A stretch of 64,000 nucleotides of DNA from the NCBI GenBank assembly GCA_022432975.1, contig CM039502.1, positions 72,807,497 to 72,871,496 of the forward strand. Direction: 5' to 3'. Below the pieces are notes generated by a model. It did no database searches and had not been told where the DNA came from. It saw only the letters and a list, made by a program, of their open reading frames with translations. Numbering within the stretch: position 1 is the stretch's first letter; each line of letters starts with the position of its first letter. Shown piece by piece: positions 11,958 to 25,515 of this stretch. This DNA is from Begonia masoniana. Taxonomy: Eukaryota > Streptophyta > Magnoliopsida > Cucurbitales > Begoniaceae. The position numbers and the translations under genes are program-made.

Positions 11958-12640
11958 GTGAGACATTAGTAGAACCGAATATAATGTCATCGACATAGAG
12001 AATGTCATCTGGTGTTTGACTAATCTGAAAACCTAAAAAGAATTTTAACTTCCCCATCATACTCATCTCAAATTCACTTTGCATTAGGGAGGAGAATTCA
12101 TCACACAGTGAGACATTAGTAGAACCAAATATAATGTCATCGACATAGATCCATACGATGAGTATGTCTCTGTCCTTTTGCATGGTAAATAAGGTTGAAT
12201 CAGTTTTACTCTTTTTGAACTTCATTTCCTCAAAAAAATTCTTCAACCTATCATACCAAGCTCTAGAAGCCTGCTTCAGTACATATAAAACCTTCTTGAG
12301 CTTATATACATGGTCAGGTTTGTCATAGACTTCAAATCCTAAGGGCTGCTCTACATAAACTTATTTCAAGGTATAACCATTTAAAAATGCACTCTTAACG
12401 TCCATTTGAAAGAATGTGAAGTTTTTGTAGCAAGCATAGGCTAAGAGCATCCTAATAGATTCTAGTCTAGCTACGGGAGCAAAGGTTTCTTCAAAGTCTA
12501 TTCCTTCTTCTTGGTTGTAACCTTTGGCAACTAACCTAGTTTTGTTTCTAACAACAACACCATTTTCATCTAATTTATTCTTGAACACCCATTTTGTTCC
12601 TATAATGGGATGATCTTTGGGCCTTGGAACAAGTTCTCAT
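11958..12640 (-). pseudogene. pol: Copia reverse transcriptase, truncated
   Basis: Two open segments (12588-12361 and 12246-11947) hold typical copia RT blocks: [21 protein letters not shown] with [15 protein letters not shown], then [10 protein letters not shown], then WIYVDDIIFGSTN with the catalytic YVDD. The frame is broken between them by stops and a shift. About 150 bp downstream the YVDDIIFGSTNVSLC block appears a second time (11958-12000 against 12104-12150), so the 3' end carries a small duplication before the element stops. The connection, thumb and RNase H regions are absent. The element cannot encode a working enzyme. Confidence 0.9.
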
Positions 12641-13880
12641 ACATTGTTCCTCTCGAATTAGTTTAATTCATCTTGCATAGAAACTATCCAATTTTCATCC
12701 AATTCGGCTTCTTCAAACTTCTTAGGCTCTATTTGAGAGATGAAGGCTACATTTGCATAGAGATTTCTAAGGGAGGCTCTAGTTTTGACTCCTAATGTTG
12801 GATCACTTAGAACTTCATCTAAAGGATGATCTTTTACATATTTCCAATCTTTAGGAAGACCAGCATTTTAATCCTTGACTGGGACAATGTCTAGAGAATT
12901 TGAAGAAGGATCTAGGAAATTTTCTCCTTGAAAGGTTTCAGCAGGTTTGTCTAAGGAGAGAGAATCTATTTGCTTTTCCAAATTGTCATATTCTTCCACA
13001 TTGATTGAATCTTGAAGATTCACATCAAAATTGACATTAACAGATTCTTCAACAACTAGAGTTCTTTTGTTAAAGACGCTATAAGCTTTACTGGATAGAG
13101 AATAACCAAGAAAAATTCCAAGGTTAGATTTGGAATCGAATTTTCCCAAGTTATCCTTGGTGTTAAGAATGAAACATTTACAACTAAAGGCTCTAAAGTA
13201 CTTGATAGAAGGGATTTTTTCATTCTAAAGCTCATAAGGAGTTTTCTCTAGAATAGGTCTTATGAAAATCCGGTTTAGTACATAACAAGCTCTGGAAACA
13301 GTTTCTACCCAGAAATATTTTGGAAGAGAATTTTCATTGAGCATGGTTCGAGCAAGCTCTTGAAGAGACTTATTCTTCCTCTCAACAACACCATTATGTT
13401 GAGGGGTTCTAGGAGATGAGAAATTGTACTCAATTCCATGTTTGAGGCACAAAAGTTCAAATCGCACATTCTCAAATTCTTCACCATGATTACTACGAAT
13501 AGCAACAATGGTGAGCTCCTTTTCATTTTGAACTCTCTTCCTAAAGCTAGAGAAGGTGTCAAAAGTTTCATCCTTTGACTTTAGAAAGAATATCCAGGTG
13601 AATCTAGAGAAATCATCTATAATGACAAAGGCATAATATTTTCCTCCTAGACTAGCAATGTTTGAAGGACCAAAAATGTCCATGTGAAGTAGTTATAAAG
13701 GCTTGGATGTAGAAATTGCATTCTTTGATGCAAAGTAACTTTTGATTTGCTTGCTCATTTGGCAAGCTTCACAAACTTTATTCTTCTCAAATGATATTTT
13801 TGGAATCCCTCTAACTAAATTATTCTTAGTAATCTTAGCTAAGGTGTCCATACCTACGTGACCTAGTCTTCTATGCCAAG
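12640..13880 (-). pseudogene. pol: Copia integrase
   Basis: Integrase that would insert the cDNA. The N-terminal zinc site reads HRRLGHVGMDT ... VCEACQMSK on the minus strand near 13880-13750. The core follows with the first acid in HMDIFGP (near 13685), the third in HNGVVERKNKS (near 13375), and the middle block as RSNHGEEFEN (near 13490). In copia integrases that middle block normally has Asp where Asn is read here, so the catalytic triad is damaged. Stops occur before the core and after TPYEL. The C-terminal part (13149-12868) contains GIFLGYS, a usual copia landmark, and an acidic linker leading to RT. Confidence 0.9.
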
Positions 13881-13901
13881 TCCAACTATCAACAAGTAAA
13901 T

Positions 13902-14977
13902 TTACAGCAAAACACTTTTAATCAACAAAATCAAGTGGTCTAAGTCAATTGTATAAATATTTTCTTTACTATAGCCAATTAATAAAATTTTACCGCTTGT
14001 ACTATCTTTAATAGTGCATTCTTTAGATTTGAATGCTACTTTATAGCCTTTGTCACATAATTGACTAATACTTAATAAATTGTCTTTTAACCCTTCTACT
14101 AATAAAATATTTTCAATGATGGGGTTAGAAGGGTTACTTATATTGCCGATGCCAACAATTTTGCCTTTTTGATTTCCACCAAATGTGACATTCCCTTTTT
14201 TCTTGTTGACAAAGGCAAACTTTGTTGAGTCTTCCATCATATGCCTCGAGCATCCACTATCAAGGTACCATTGATTTTTCCCGGGAGAGCAATCAACCTG
14301 CAAAACAGTAATCAAGTTGTCTTCTTAGGTACCCAAATCGTTTGGATCCTAGTGTTAGGTTTCGTTCCCTTAGGAACCCATTGTAATCCCCTGCCAGATT
14401 TAATCTTTCCTAATTTTAGTGGACATTCATATGATTTATGTCCTATCTCATTACATGCGTGGCAAATAGATGACCTAACAAAGAAATTCTTGTAAACTTT
14501 CTTTTTATTAGATTTTTCATATCCTAAACCTGCTTTATCAAATGTCACTCTTTGACTACCTAACAGCATGTTTAAGTTCTTACTACCGTTAGTAAATTTA
14601 AGAACAATGTTATTCAAGTTCTCATTTCTACTCTTAAGATCATCTATCTCCTTTTCATGCAAAATACACTCCTTAGCATGCTTTTCGACCAGGTTTGCAT
14701 TTTCCTTCTTTAAAGAGTTGTATTTGGACTTAAGCATGCTATATTGTTTAACTAAGTCATTGAATGCATCAATTAGCTCACCATCTTCATTTTCACTATC
14801 ACTAAAAGAATGGCTAACCTCATTTTCGTGTGTCATGAAGCACAGGTTGGCAACTTCCTCGTCTTCTAAAGAAATGTCACTTTCACTGTCATCCTAGGTG
14901 GCCTTGATTGCTCTCTTCTTGAATTTCTTTGTGCTTTTCTTTGTTTGTGGACAATCAGCCTTGATGTGTCCTGGCTT
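13902..14977 (-). pseudogene. gag: Copia gag C-terminus and protease
   Basis: On the minus strand this runs from the CCHC region interrupted by the hAT element through an acidic, coiled-coil-like segment (14836-14560, rich in Lys, Glu and Leu), a second CCHC motif CHACNEIGHKSYEC near 14470, and then the protease. The protease active site reads WYLDSGCSRHM near 14270, the usual copia form. The two open segments (14836-14312 and 14315-13902) overlap in different frames, so a one-base shift separates them. The product would process the polyprotein. Confidence 0.9.
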
Positions 14978-16130
14978 TAGGGGTGGGCAGACCCAAAACC
15001 GACCCGAGAAACCGAACCAACCCAAGGGTTTAGTTCGGGTCAGTTCGGGTCGGTTCGGGTGCATGAGTTGTTTTTTGTGTTTGGGTCGGGCTCACTAATA
15101 AGCTTTTGGGTTTGGTTCGGGTATAAGTCAAACCCGAACCGAATTGAAAAATAGAAACCTGAAGGGTTGATTAATGATTAGGCCTTAGGGTGTCGGGGAC
15201 TCGGGATTTTTGGTTTAGGTCATGAACTGAACTCCTCGTCCTCGCTCAACTCCTCTAGCCAGCCTCCACTCCAGCGAAGCGACAGACGACCGACGACTCC
15301 TCGATGCTCCAGTGGTAGCGACAGAGGATTGACGGGTGACGGCTCCTTGGTGCTCTAGCGAGCGACAGACGACAAGCTCCGACAGACGACAGACGAGTGA
15401 CAACTCCTTGCTCCGATTCACGCTCCAGCTCACTGTCCTGCCTTCGATTTGTGCTCCGACTGATCAATTGTCTTCATCAATAAAACGGTTGGCTTCTGCT
15501 TTTCTGTACTGTTTGTGTTCAAAAAGAGGAATGTCTCTTGGCTATTCGAATTTGAGTTTCTTGCTGCAGATTAGAATTCTTTTGCCAAAACTAGATTTCT
15601 ATTTTTACTCGAAAAGATGAAAACTTTTAGGCTGTAATTTCTTTTCTTTTCTTTAGCTATTTTAATATGTTTTCTGTCTTTCAAGCCTAAATCCTTTTTT
15701 ACTGCTACATGATTGATGATTCTGCTATGTAATCTGTTTTCTGTCTTTCAAAATTTTGAATGTTGTTAGATTGTTTCTATTTTTGTTAGTGATTCGGTAT
15801 TTCTTTTATCCTAAATATTTGATGCATCAAAATTCAAAAGATTTGCTGTGAAGATGGATAAGCTTCTTGGAGAGAACAACTGACTTCCAGGAAGAGGCAG
15901 CAGCCAGGGCCCAGCAAGGAGTCGTGGAGTGAAGCAGCCAAGTCAACGTGGTCAAAGGAGCAGGAACTGACCAGACCCGAACCGAACCGAAACTGAAAAT
16001 TTTGGTTCAGGTCTGGTATAAGTCAATTGGTTTCGATTTTAGTTTCGGGTTTGGAAATTGAAACCGAAACCGATGAGTTCAGTTCTGTTCGGTCCAAAAC
16101 CGAACCGAACCGAACTCTTTCCCACCCCTA
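14978..16130. mobile_element. Non-autonomous hAT element
   Basis: A 1153-bp insertion flanked by an exact 8-bp duplication, CCTGGCTT (14970-14977 and 16131-16138). The ends are inverted: TAGGGGTGGG at the left and CCCACCCCTA at the right, a known form of hAT termini. Near both ends it has many copies of TTCGGGT or ACCGAACCGA, typical subterminal repeats for transposase binding. No transposase is recognisable inside. The host sequence on both sides rejoins within a gag zinc knuckle. Confidence 0.95.
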
Positions 16131-17057
16131 CCTGGCTTCCCGCATTCAAAACAAGTAATTTCATTTTCTTTTTGCAACTTGTCTCCCTTTGAAAATTTCT
16201 TGCCTTGCATTCTTTTTCGTTGGAGGAATTTGGTAAACCTCCTTGTGATGAAAGCTATCTCCTCATCGTCCTCTTCTTGCTCCGATTCATCTTGCTTGCT
16301 TGATAAGGTTTTGAGAGCAATATGTCTTCTTTTGGAGGTTTCATTTTCTTTGAGATCCTCCTTCTCGTTAGCTCTCATTGTGATCTCATGTGTCATGAGA
16401 GATCCGATGAGTTCTTCAAGATTCATCACTTTGAGATCTTTTATTTCTTGGATGGCTGTCACCTTTGGGTGCCATCCTTTTGGTAGACACCCCAGAATCT
16501 TCCTAACTAACTCTTTGTTTGAATAAACTTTAACAAGAAATTTTAAACTGTTAGTAACGTTAGTAAAGCGAGTAAACTTAGAAGAAATAGTCTCATCCTT
16601 TTCTATTGAAAATAATTCATATTCATGCACAAGCATACTCAATTTACTTTCTTTAACTTGATTAGTTCTCTCATGTGTGATTTCAAGTAAGTGCCAATAT
16701 TTCTTGTGCACTCTCGCAACCTTGTACCCTATTAAATTCATCTCTATTCAGTGCACAATATAGGGTGTTTATAGCTTTAGCATTTAAGCTTAGGTTTCTC
16801 TTGTCCGAGTCAGTTAGTTCACAAGTCAATTTAGGAACACTGACTCCATTTTCAGTTTTGACAGCCTTAAAAGGACTATTTTCAATTATAGTCCATATTT
16901 CATAATCCATAGCTTGAACAAAAATTATCATCATAGCTTTCAAATATACATAGTCGTTACCATCAAAAAATGGGAGTCTAGAAATAGATTGTCTCTCTAT
17001 GTGTGTGGTGTTTCTGTTGAATTCCATTTCTAGATATGCAAATATTCTTTTAATCAC
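16131..17057 (-). pseudogene. gag: Copia gag N-terminal part
   Basis: Gag of the UBN2 type. The likely start is the Met at 17027 (MEFNRNTTHIERQS), though an in-frame ATG lies at 17057. The first segment has LPFFDGNDYVYLKAMM, a common copia gag opening, and ends at 16683. A one-base insertion shifts the frame within the helix-rich region, and the second segment (from 16741) carries on with WHLLEITHERTNQVKESK and a polar linker. It ends in CFECGKPG, the first half of a CCHC knuckle, where the hAT element cuts in; the rest of the knuckle lies on the other side at about 14969-14950. Confidence 0.92.
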
Positions 17058-17078
17058 AATTAGACAAATATTAACCTC

Positions 17079-17090
17079 GCTCTGATACCA
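17079..17090 (-). promoter_or_regulatory. Copia primer-binding site
   Basis: On the minus strand TGGTATCAGAGC, complementary to initiator-Met tRNA, 16 bases after the likely LTR end. Confidence 0.88.
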
Positions 17091-17106
17091 ATTATAGGAC
17101 CATTAT

Positions 17107-18161
17107 TGTCTAAGAAGGGGGATGAATTAGATTTTTCTCTCTTAATCTTAATTTACTTACTGCATATAGATTACTTAAAATATATTAACAGAGAGAGAAA
17201 AAAAAAAACACCGTGATTTTTACGTGCTTCAGCTAACATTGCCTACGTCCACGCTTTAAGAATTTCCCCTTGAAGATTCACTACTTCTCTTCCACGAGAA
17301 AACTTGATTGGACTTCACGGGCGCCAATCAACTACCTTTACACTTCGATTGAATTTCATGGGCGTCAATCGCTGCCTTTACACTTCCAATGTTAATCAGT
17401 ATAGAGGACAAGAACTACACTCTGTCAAAATAGAATATCAAGTTTAGGAGTAGAGAGATGTAGAGAGTCGCAGAGTATTACAGAACTTTTGCTTGTGAGA
17501 GTTAAGAGATAATTGTAAAAATTGGCAAAAGATTTTCTCTCGAGCTTCTATTCTTCCTTTTATACTCGTCTGTAATTCGCTTATCATTCAGACGACTCTT
17601 TGTTTTTCGTACTGAAAATATGACTGTTGTGAAGAGTCCGTACGCAGAAGACTAGCTGTTGAAATCTGGAGTCGCTATCACGCTCGGTGGAAGACTTCTT
17701 AATTCGAAAGATGTTATGCAAGTGGATGAAGTCTTTATTCGGTCGAAGTCACTTTCACAAGATTTTCTTCTAGCTGACGAAATCTTTGTTCGAATGACTT
17801 CGTTATTAGTTCGACATCTTTATTTGTTTTGGACGACATTGATTTCGGATGACTCTAAGTCTGGACGACAAAGCTTTCTGTTGACTTCAAAGTCTGGACG
17901 ACAAAGCTTTCTGTTGACTTCAAAGCCTGGACGACATTGATTTCGAATGACTTCTAAAATCTGGACGACAAAGCTTTCTGTTGTCTTCTAAGTCTGGACG
18001 ATGTAATTCCCAAGGACGACTTCAGTTGATAATCTATTGGTTCTGCCATCGGTCGACTTTGTGTTGTTCGGTTGATATATCTGGTCGATGATTTTCAAGT
18101 CTGCTTTGATTCGGTCGATGTTCTTTTACCATTTTTCATGCACCAAACTCGACTACCAACA
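17107..18161 (-). repeat. Probable 5' LTR of the copia element
   Basis: On the minus strand it would start TGTTGGTAGTCGAG at 18161 and end CTTCTTAGACA at 17107, about 1055 bp. No second LTR is left to confirm the ends, so the limits are inferred from TG...CA and the distance to the primer site. Confidence 0.6.
17860..18003. repeat. ~35-bp repeats in copia LTR
   Basis: TCTGGACGACAAAGCTTTCT recurs three times (about 17869, 17904 and 17961), with further partial copies of CTGGACGA in between. Position and spacing suggest enhancer-like repeats, which is inference. Confidence 0.8.
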
Positions 18162-20233
<2,072 letters not shown>

Positions 20234-20234
20234 G

Positions 20235-21010
20235 TTGGAACCGCAAAAAATTCAACCAATAACTATTCAAGATCTTAATAGAGAAGTAAAAGAGCTTAAA
20301 TATGAATTACAAGAATTACAAGATAATTATAATCAATATCAAAATATTACTAATAATCGTTTAGAAAAATTAGAAGCTTCAATGGATATGGCTTCTATAA
20401 CAAATGAAATTGAAAATTATGATATTAATATTTTAACTAAACTAAGATTTCAAAAATGGTTTATTAAAATTACTTTAATTATTAATCAAGACTTTTGTAT
20501 ACCTGATTTAACAGCCCTTATTGATACTGGAGCGGATATAAATTGTATAAAAGAAGAAATTATTCCTACTCAATATTTTGAAAAAACTAAACAAACTTTA
20601 TATTCTGCTGGTGGTAATAAATTAAAAGTTAATTATAAATTATCAAGTGCCACTATTAGTAATAATGAAGTAAACATATCTACTACCTTTTTATTAGTAA
20701 AAAATTTACAACACAAAATTATTCTTGGAACTCCTTTTTTAAATATGATTATGCCTATTCAAACTATTGATGAAAAGGGTATTAGTGCTACTTTTAATAA
20801 TCAAACAATTTATTATTCTTTTATAATGTACCCTGAAGATACATTTATTAATGAATTAAGAAATCATTATATGGATAAAGGTAAACATCTCAATTTTCTA
20901 AAAACTGAAATTTATTATTTAAAAATTGAAGATCAATTAAAACAACCTAATATGATTGAAAAAATTAAAAATATTGAACAAATGTTTATTACTGAGGTTT
21001 GTGGCGATAC
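20235..21010 (+). pseudogene. EPRV-1 aspartic protease region
   Basis: Open frame for about 258 codons up to the solo LTR insertion. Residues 10-50 look like a coiled coil (Glu, Leu, Lys and Gln rich). The pepsin-like retroviral protease follows with ALIDTGADINCI (catalytic Asp at about residue 96) and IILGTPFLNM about 80 residues later, which is the usual second landmark. This enzyme would cut the viral polyprotein. The frame is interrupted at 21010 by LTR J and picks up again at 23256 in the duplicated target site. The open frame that continues past 21010 is LTR sequence. Confidence 0.88.
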
Positions 21011-23250
21011 TGTAACGCCCCGAAAACCCACCCAGGTTCGCGGTGCGCACAGAGACTACCCTGGTCTAAGCGACTCTCTCTTTAGTACTATCTCATTCAC
21101 ATGAACTGATTTCCTTAATCCGCTACATGCTCCTAATCCCAATTTGTTGGGCACCAAGGCGTCCTCCCCAAAAAAAATTTTTGGCAGAGTGACGTCTGAA
21201 AATAGCGCCCCCCAAAAATGCTAAGTACCTGCATAACACCAATCCAGAATATCCCAATCCCATCTAACCAATCTACGAACTCTCCAAACAATCGTCGTAA
21301 CAGAACAAAATGCTATCGACCAAAATAAAGAGTGTCCACGATATAGAGTGACATGTCACCCCATAATTACATACAACTAATATTCAACGCTCCAAAGCAA
21401 ACAAAATAAATCCTAAACCCTATCATCACTATGCCACGGCTCCATGGGTCGGGTCGCCCCAACACTATCATCAGCCGGGGCCCTGGTCGCACAACACCAA
21501 CCACGCATCTACTCCTGAGTAGGCTCTCGATACTCACCCTCCTCCAGTGCGGCACCTACACCACAGAACACACGGTAAGCTCAAAGCTTAGCAAATAGAG
21601 TGCTGAAAGTAAATATGAAGTATGAAAATCAGTTATGCAGTTCTAACACATGTACGTCTCTACACACGTTGTCATCATCTCACCGACTCGAAATGCAACC
21701 GCACCGGGCAGTCAGTCCGTACACCGCACTGTTTACCGGCACGTCACTGCCGTCCCGGTTCCTCCAGGAACGAGGTCCATAAGTCACATTCCAGCCACTG
21801 ACTCGACTCGAAGTGCAACCGTCCAGGTAGTCGGCCAATACACTGCACTACCACCAGCACGTCGCCACCACTCCAGCTCATCCCGGAAGTGGGGCCCACA
21901 GTCACACTCCAGTCCACTGTTGCCTGTCCACACCGTTCCTCACATCCACTACTCTCCCTCCGTGCTTAAAACATGCTCAAAACATTTGCGTAGCTTTTAA
22001 AACATGATGCATGTTGACTATACCAACTAACTACAACTCCACATGCACATCACACCACAAACATACTTATGACCCACTACATGCACGAGACTCACAACAT
22101 GCATACAACTGTGGTGTAGGCCCTTCTGGGCGACTCTCAAGCATTTTACAACCACACTACTACTTACCTGGCGTCCGAGCTTGTTCAGATTTGACACGTA
22201 GCGTCACCTACGATCTTACCTAGCAAAATTGAGAATCATCGTTAGTACTTAGGCTTAAACTCACCAATTCCTCCTAACACTACCATTTCTAGCTTATCCC
22301 GACCCATTCCCAACTGAACGGGTCACTAACTTGGTTCGGTTAAAAACCGGCCCAAAACTTCTAACGCGCATAACTTTTTCTACACTTATCGGAAAGACTC
22401 GATTTCAGCGGCCACATACTCCCCTATCTACCTAGTTTAATATACTAGAACAGAATTCAAAACGAATAATTAGAGCTAGGTCAAATCCCCCAAAAACAGA
22501 ACCGGGTTCTTTCCCTAATCGCCCAAAAACCTCCACTTCAATGCAATTCCTCACCAATCAATCCCTCTAGCACCCAATTAGCACAATTTAATGGGATTCC
22601 ATGGTTTAACACAGAGAACCCGAACTCCACACATTGGGAGTTCTCAGTTTTTAACCCCAATCGGCGCTCTCATTTGCCCGACAATTCTCGTCGGTCTAAG
22701 CCCAACTATTTGCCACCGAGGCTAGCCAAAAATGGCGGTGGTCGAAGCCCAAGCTGGCTTGCCATTCTCGGCTTCAAGCAAAGCGAAAACAGGGCAAGAG
22801 AAATAAGCTCACCAGCCGGTTTTGCGCGCGAAGACAGCCAATAATGCCTTCCCTGGATTCGCCGTCGCTGCCTGACCGGAAAACGCCGAAGTCCGCCGGT
22901 GATTTGATCGGCGATCGTCACTCCCTCCCTCCGACTCCGTTTTATTCTCGTCGGGGTGAAAACAGCCTAATGGCTTCTTCGCGAAGCCATTCGGTTGTTT
23001 TAAAGAAAACAATAAAAATTGTTTTCTTTTCTTTTCTTTTCTTTTTTTAACAAATTATTAGTTACCGCTTTGCCCCCTTTCGAATTCCCGTCAAACCCCG
23101 AATTTCACTTATCAAATTTCTCCTAAATTAACTCTCACTCTATGCTCGGTTTACACATCTCCACCGGCACTCCAGAGAAATTTAACAATTAACCGAATAA
23201 TTAACACAAAATAAATTAACTAATTTATTCAGAAGCCCTCAGGTGTTACA
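21011..23250 (-). mobile_element. Solo LTR J, minus strand
   Basis: 2240 bp flanked by an exact 5-bp duplication GATAC (21006-21010 and 23251-23255). On the minus strand it opens TGTAACACCTGAGGG and closes CGGGGCGTTACA. It is richer in GC than the EPRV around it and differs in sequence from the other LTR families, but it keeps the CAG|GTAAGT donor, the GGGCCTACA motif and the GGTGTAG|GT acceptor. No internal element sequence is present. Confidence 0.93.
21509..22207 (-). other. Predicted splice module of solo LTR J
   Basis: On the minus strand: candidate exon 22207-22168 (40 nt) ending CGCCAG|GTAAGTAG, intron with AGAAGGGCCTACA, acceptor GGTGTAG at 21556, third exon from 21555 to a TAG at 21509-21511. 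The frame across the predicted junction is open. Third-exon length (47 nt to the stop) is the same as in element B. Confidence 0.5.
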
Positions 23251-24623
23251 GATACACCTAATATATTTTGGGATCGTAAGCAACATATAGTTGAATTACC
23301 ATATATACCAAATTATAATGAAAAATTTATTCCTACTAAATCTAGACCTAGTCAAATGAAATAGACTATTTACAATTATGTTCTAAAGAAATAGAAAATC
23401 TGTTAGCTAAAAAGCTTATTCGTCCAAGTAAATCTCCTTGGAGTTGTATTGCTTTTTATGTTAATAATGCAGCTGAAAAGGAACGAGGTGTTCCTAGATT
23501 AGTTATTAATTATAAACCTTTAAATGATGCTTTACAATGGATAAGATATCCTATTCCTAATAAAAAAGATTTATTAGATATACTTCAGTCTGCTTTAATA
23601 TTTTCTAAATTTGATTTAAAATCTAGTTATTGGCAAATACAAGTTGCTGAAAAAGATAGATATAAAACTGCTTTTGTGGTTCCTTTAGGACATTATGAAT
23701 GGAATGTTATGCCTTTTGGATTAAAAAATGCTCATTCTGAATTCCAAAATATTATGAATGATATATTTAAAAATTATTCTCATTTTTGTATTGTCTATAT
23801 TGATAATATTTTGGTATTCTCTCAATCATTAGACCAACATATTAAACATTTAAAAATTATAAAAGATACTATTAAACATAATGGATTAGTTTTATCTGCT
23901 CCTAAAATGAAATTATTCCAAACCACTGTGAGATTTTTAGGACATAATATTCATCAAGGCACTATCCTCCCTATTCATAGAACTGTTGAATTTGCCACTA
24001 AATTTCCTGATGAAATTACAGATAAAAAACAATTACAAAGATTTCTAGGAAGTTTAAATTATTTGGGAGATTTTTATAAAGATTTATCTAAAGATACTAT
24101 ATTACTTTATCAACGATTAAAGAAAAATCCACAACCTTGGACCAATGCCCATACTAAAGCTGTTCAATTATTAAAACAAAAAGCTGTATCATTACCATGT
24201 CTCAATCCATCCAATCCTTTATTTAAAAAGATTGTAGAAACTAATGCTTCGAATATTGGTTATGGTGGTATATTAAAACAATATAATAATGAAAAGAATA
24301 TTGAAGAATTAATTCGTTTAACTTCTGGTATATGGAAGCCTACTCAAATGAATTATTCTACTGTTAAAAAAAAAAATTTATCTATTGTTAAAAGTTTATC
24401 TAAGTTTCAGGATGACTTATTAAATCAATCCTTTATTATTAGAGTAGATTGTTCTGCTGCTAAATACATATTAACTAAAGATGTAAAAAATTTAGTGTCA
24501 AAACAAATATTTGCTAGATGGCAATCTGAATTATCTGTTTATGATTTTTCTATTGAATATATTAAAGGTGAAAGTAATTCCCTTCCTGACTTTTTAACCC
24601 GTGAATTTTTACAGAATGGATAA
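23251..24623 (+). pseudogene. EPRV-1 reverse transcriptase and RNase H
   Basis: C-terminal part of the viral polyprotein, copying RNA to DNA and removing the RNA strand. Visible RT blocks are RPSKSPWSCIAFYV, RLVINYKPLND, IFSKFDLKSSYWQIQV and MPFGLKNAHSEFQ. The catalytic box reads YIDNILVF (about 23800-23823), with Asn in place of the second Asp. In RNase H the block reads ETNASNIGYGGIL (about 24238-24276), where the family has Asp at the catalytic place. Frame breaks occur before 23676, near 23361 and 23400. A late RNase H block ends in DFLTREFLQNG and the TAA at 24621-24623. Both catalytic changes are GAT to AAT and fit cytosine deamination on the other strand. Confidence 0.9.
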
Positions 24624-25515
24624 ACCCCTAGGGGGTGGCGGGAGTCGTCGAGGTACTAGGGGTCGTGGTAGGGGCCGCAGTGGCCTTAGTTATTATCATC
24701 AATATCCCCTAATGTATTTGCTGTCAGGACTTTGAAATCTGAAGCACAATATAATTATTGGGATTATATAAATGCTTGGACATATATGTTCTATATTCAG
24801 AATCCTCAAAGAACCCACTCATGGTTCTTCACTATTAATCCTGAAATTATGAAAACAGAGGATAAATTTCCTCCTTGGTTTTATGCTTGGTGGCAGGAAC
24901 ACTCTCCGGAGTTATCTTTATTTCCTGCAGTTATTCAAGAAGAATTTCATATTTGGCTAAAATATCATCCTATTTTATCTAATAGGACTTTATGTATTAA
25001 AGAGCAGGAATTACTATGGTTTTGCTCTGAATTCCAGATAAACTGGATATGGCAAATAAGAGTCTTTGTCTATCTCTAGACTCCATTGCCATATCCAGTG
25101 GTGGGCTCGTTATGAGACTGATAAGTGTTTGACTCGTATAAAGACATCTATTGATGTTTATAAAGAAAAAGCTAAAGCTAATGCTAGAGCTGAAGCAGAA
25201 GATGAAAAAGACAATACTAATTATATTCAAAAGCTTTATGCTACTATTTCTCGTATATATCCTGATATGACTAAACAGGAAAAAGAAACAAAATTATTTG
25301 AAGCTATGAAAACTCAATTATTTGCTGTCAGAGAATCTGACATGGATATTGATCCTTCTTATCGTAATACTGGTCCTTTTGCTCTTATTGCTGATGATAC
25401 AAAGGACTCTGATGATTTGCCTGAATATCATACTCAAGAATTATGGGAAGATTTTGAAGAAAATATGTTTCTTCTGAAATATAAGGGCAAAGGAAAAGAA
25501 AAGAAAGAGTTATGA
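24616..25515 (+). pseudogene. EPRV-1 ORF3, RG-rich start, function unknown
   Basis: ATG 24616 overlaps the polyprotein stop (ATGGATAA). The first 30 residues are Gly/Arg-rich (GTRGRGRGR), like RNA-binding RGG tails. In this copy a deletion after YYHQYPL removes the next segment, which is kept in the partial copy at 36609-36800, and shifts the frame. The rest reads in two segments: 24732-25079, aromatic-rich with PPWFYAWWQEH, and 25066-25515, a Lys/Glu-rich helical region ending KGKGKEKKEL. I do not recognise the protein family. A translation or inclusion-body protein is possible from its place in the genome but is a guess. Confidence 0.65.

Larger units (their letters stand above)
11958..18161 (-). 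mobile_element. Truncated Ty1/copia retrotransposon, minus strand
   Basis: Read on the minus strand: a probable 5' LTR (18161-17107), a Met-tRNA primer site, gag with a CCHC knuckle, a second knuckle protein region, protease, integrase and then RT. Integrase before RT makes it Ty1/copia. It stops inside RT, soon after a duplicated YVDD block, and the RNase H and 3' LTR are missing. Several stops and frameshifts are present. A hAT element sits in gag. Confidence 0.9.

Noticed and set aside
15215..15620. Open frames in the hAT element
   Set aside because: No transposase motif, and overlapping frames on both strands look like chance.
21367..22223. Several open frames in 21.3-22.3 kb
   Set aside because: They lie in solo LTR J, show no protein motif and cross predicted splice sites.
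22706..23050. Pro/Arg-rich open frames
   Set aside because: GC-rich part of LTR J; both strands are open by composition.
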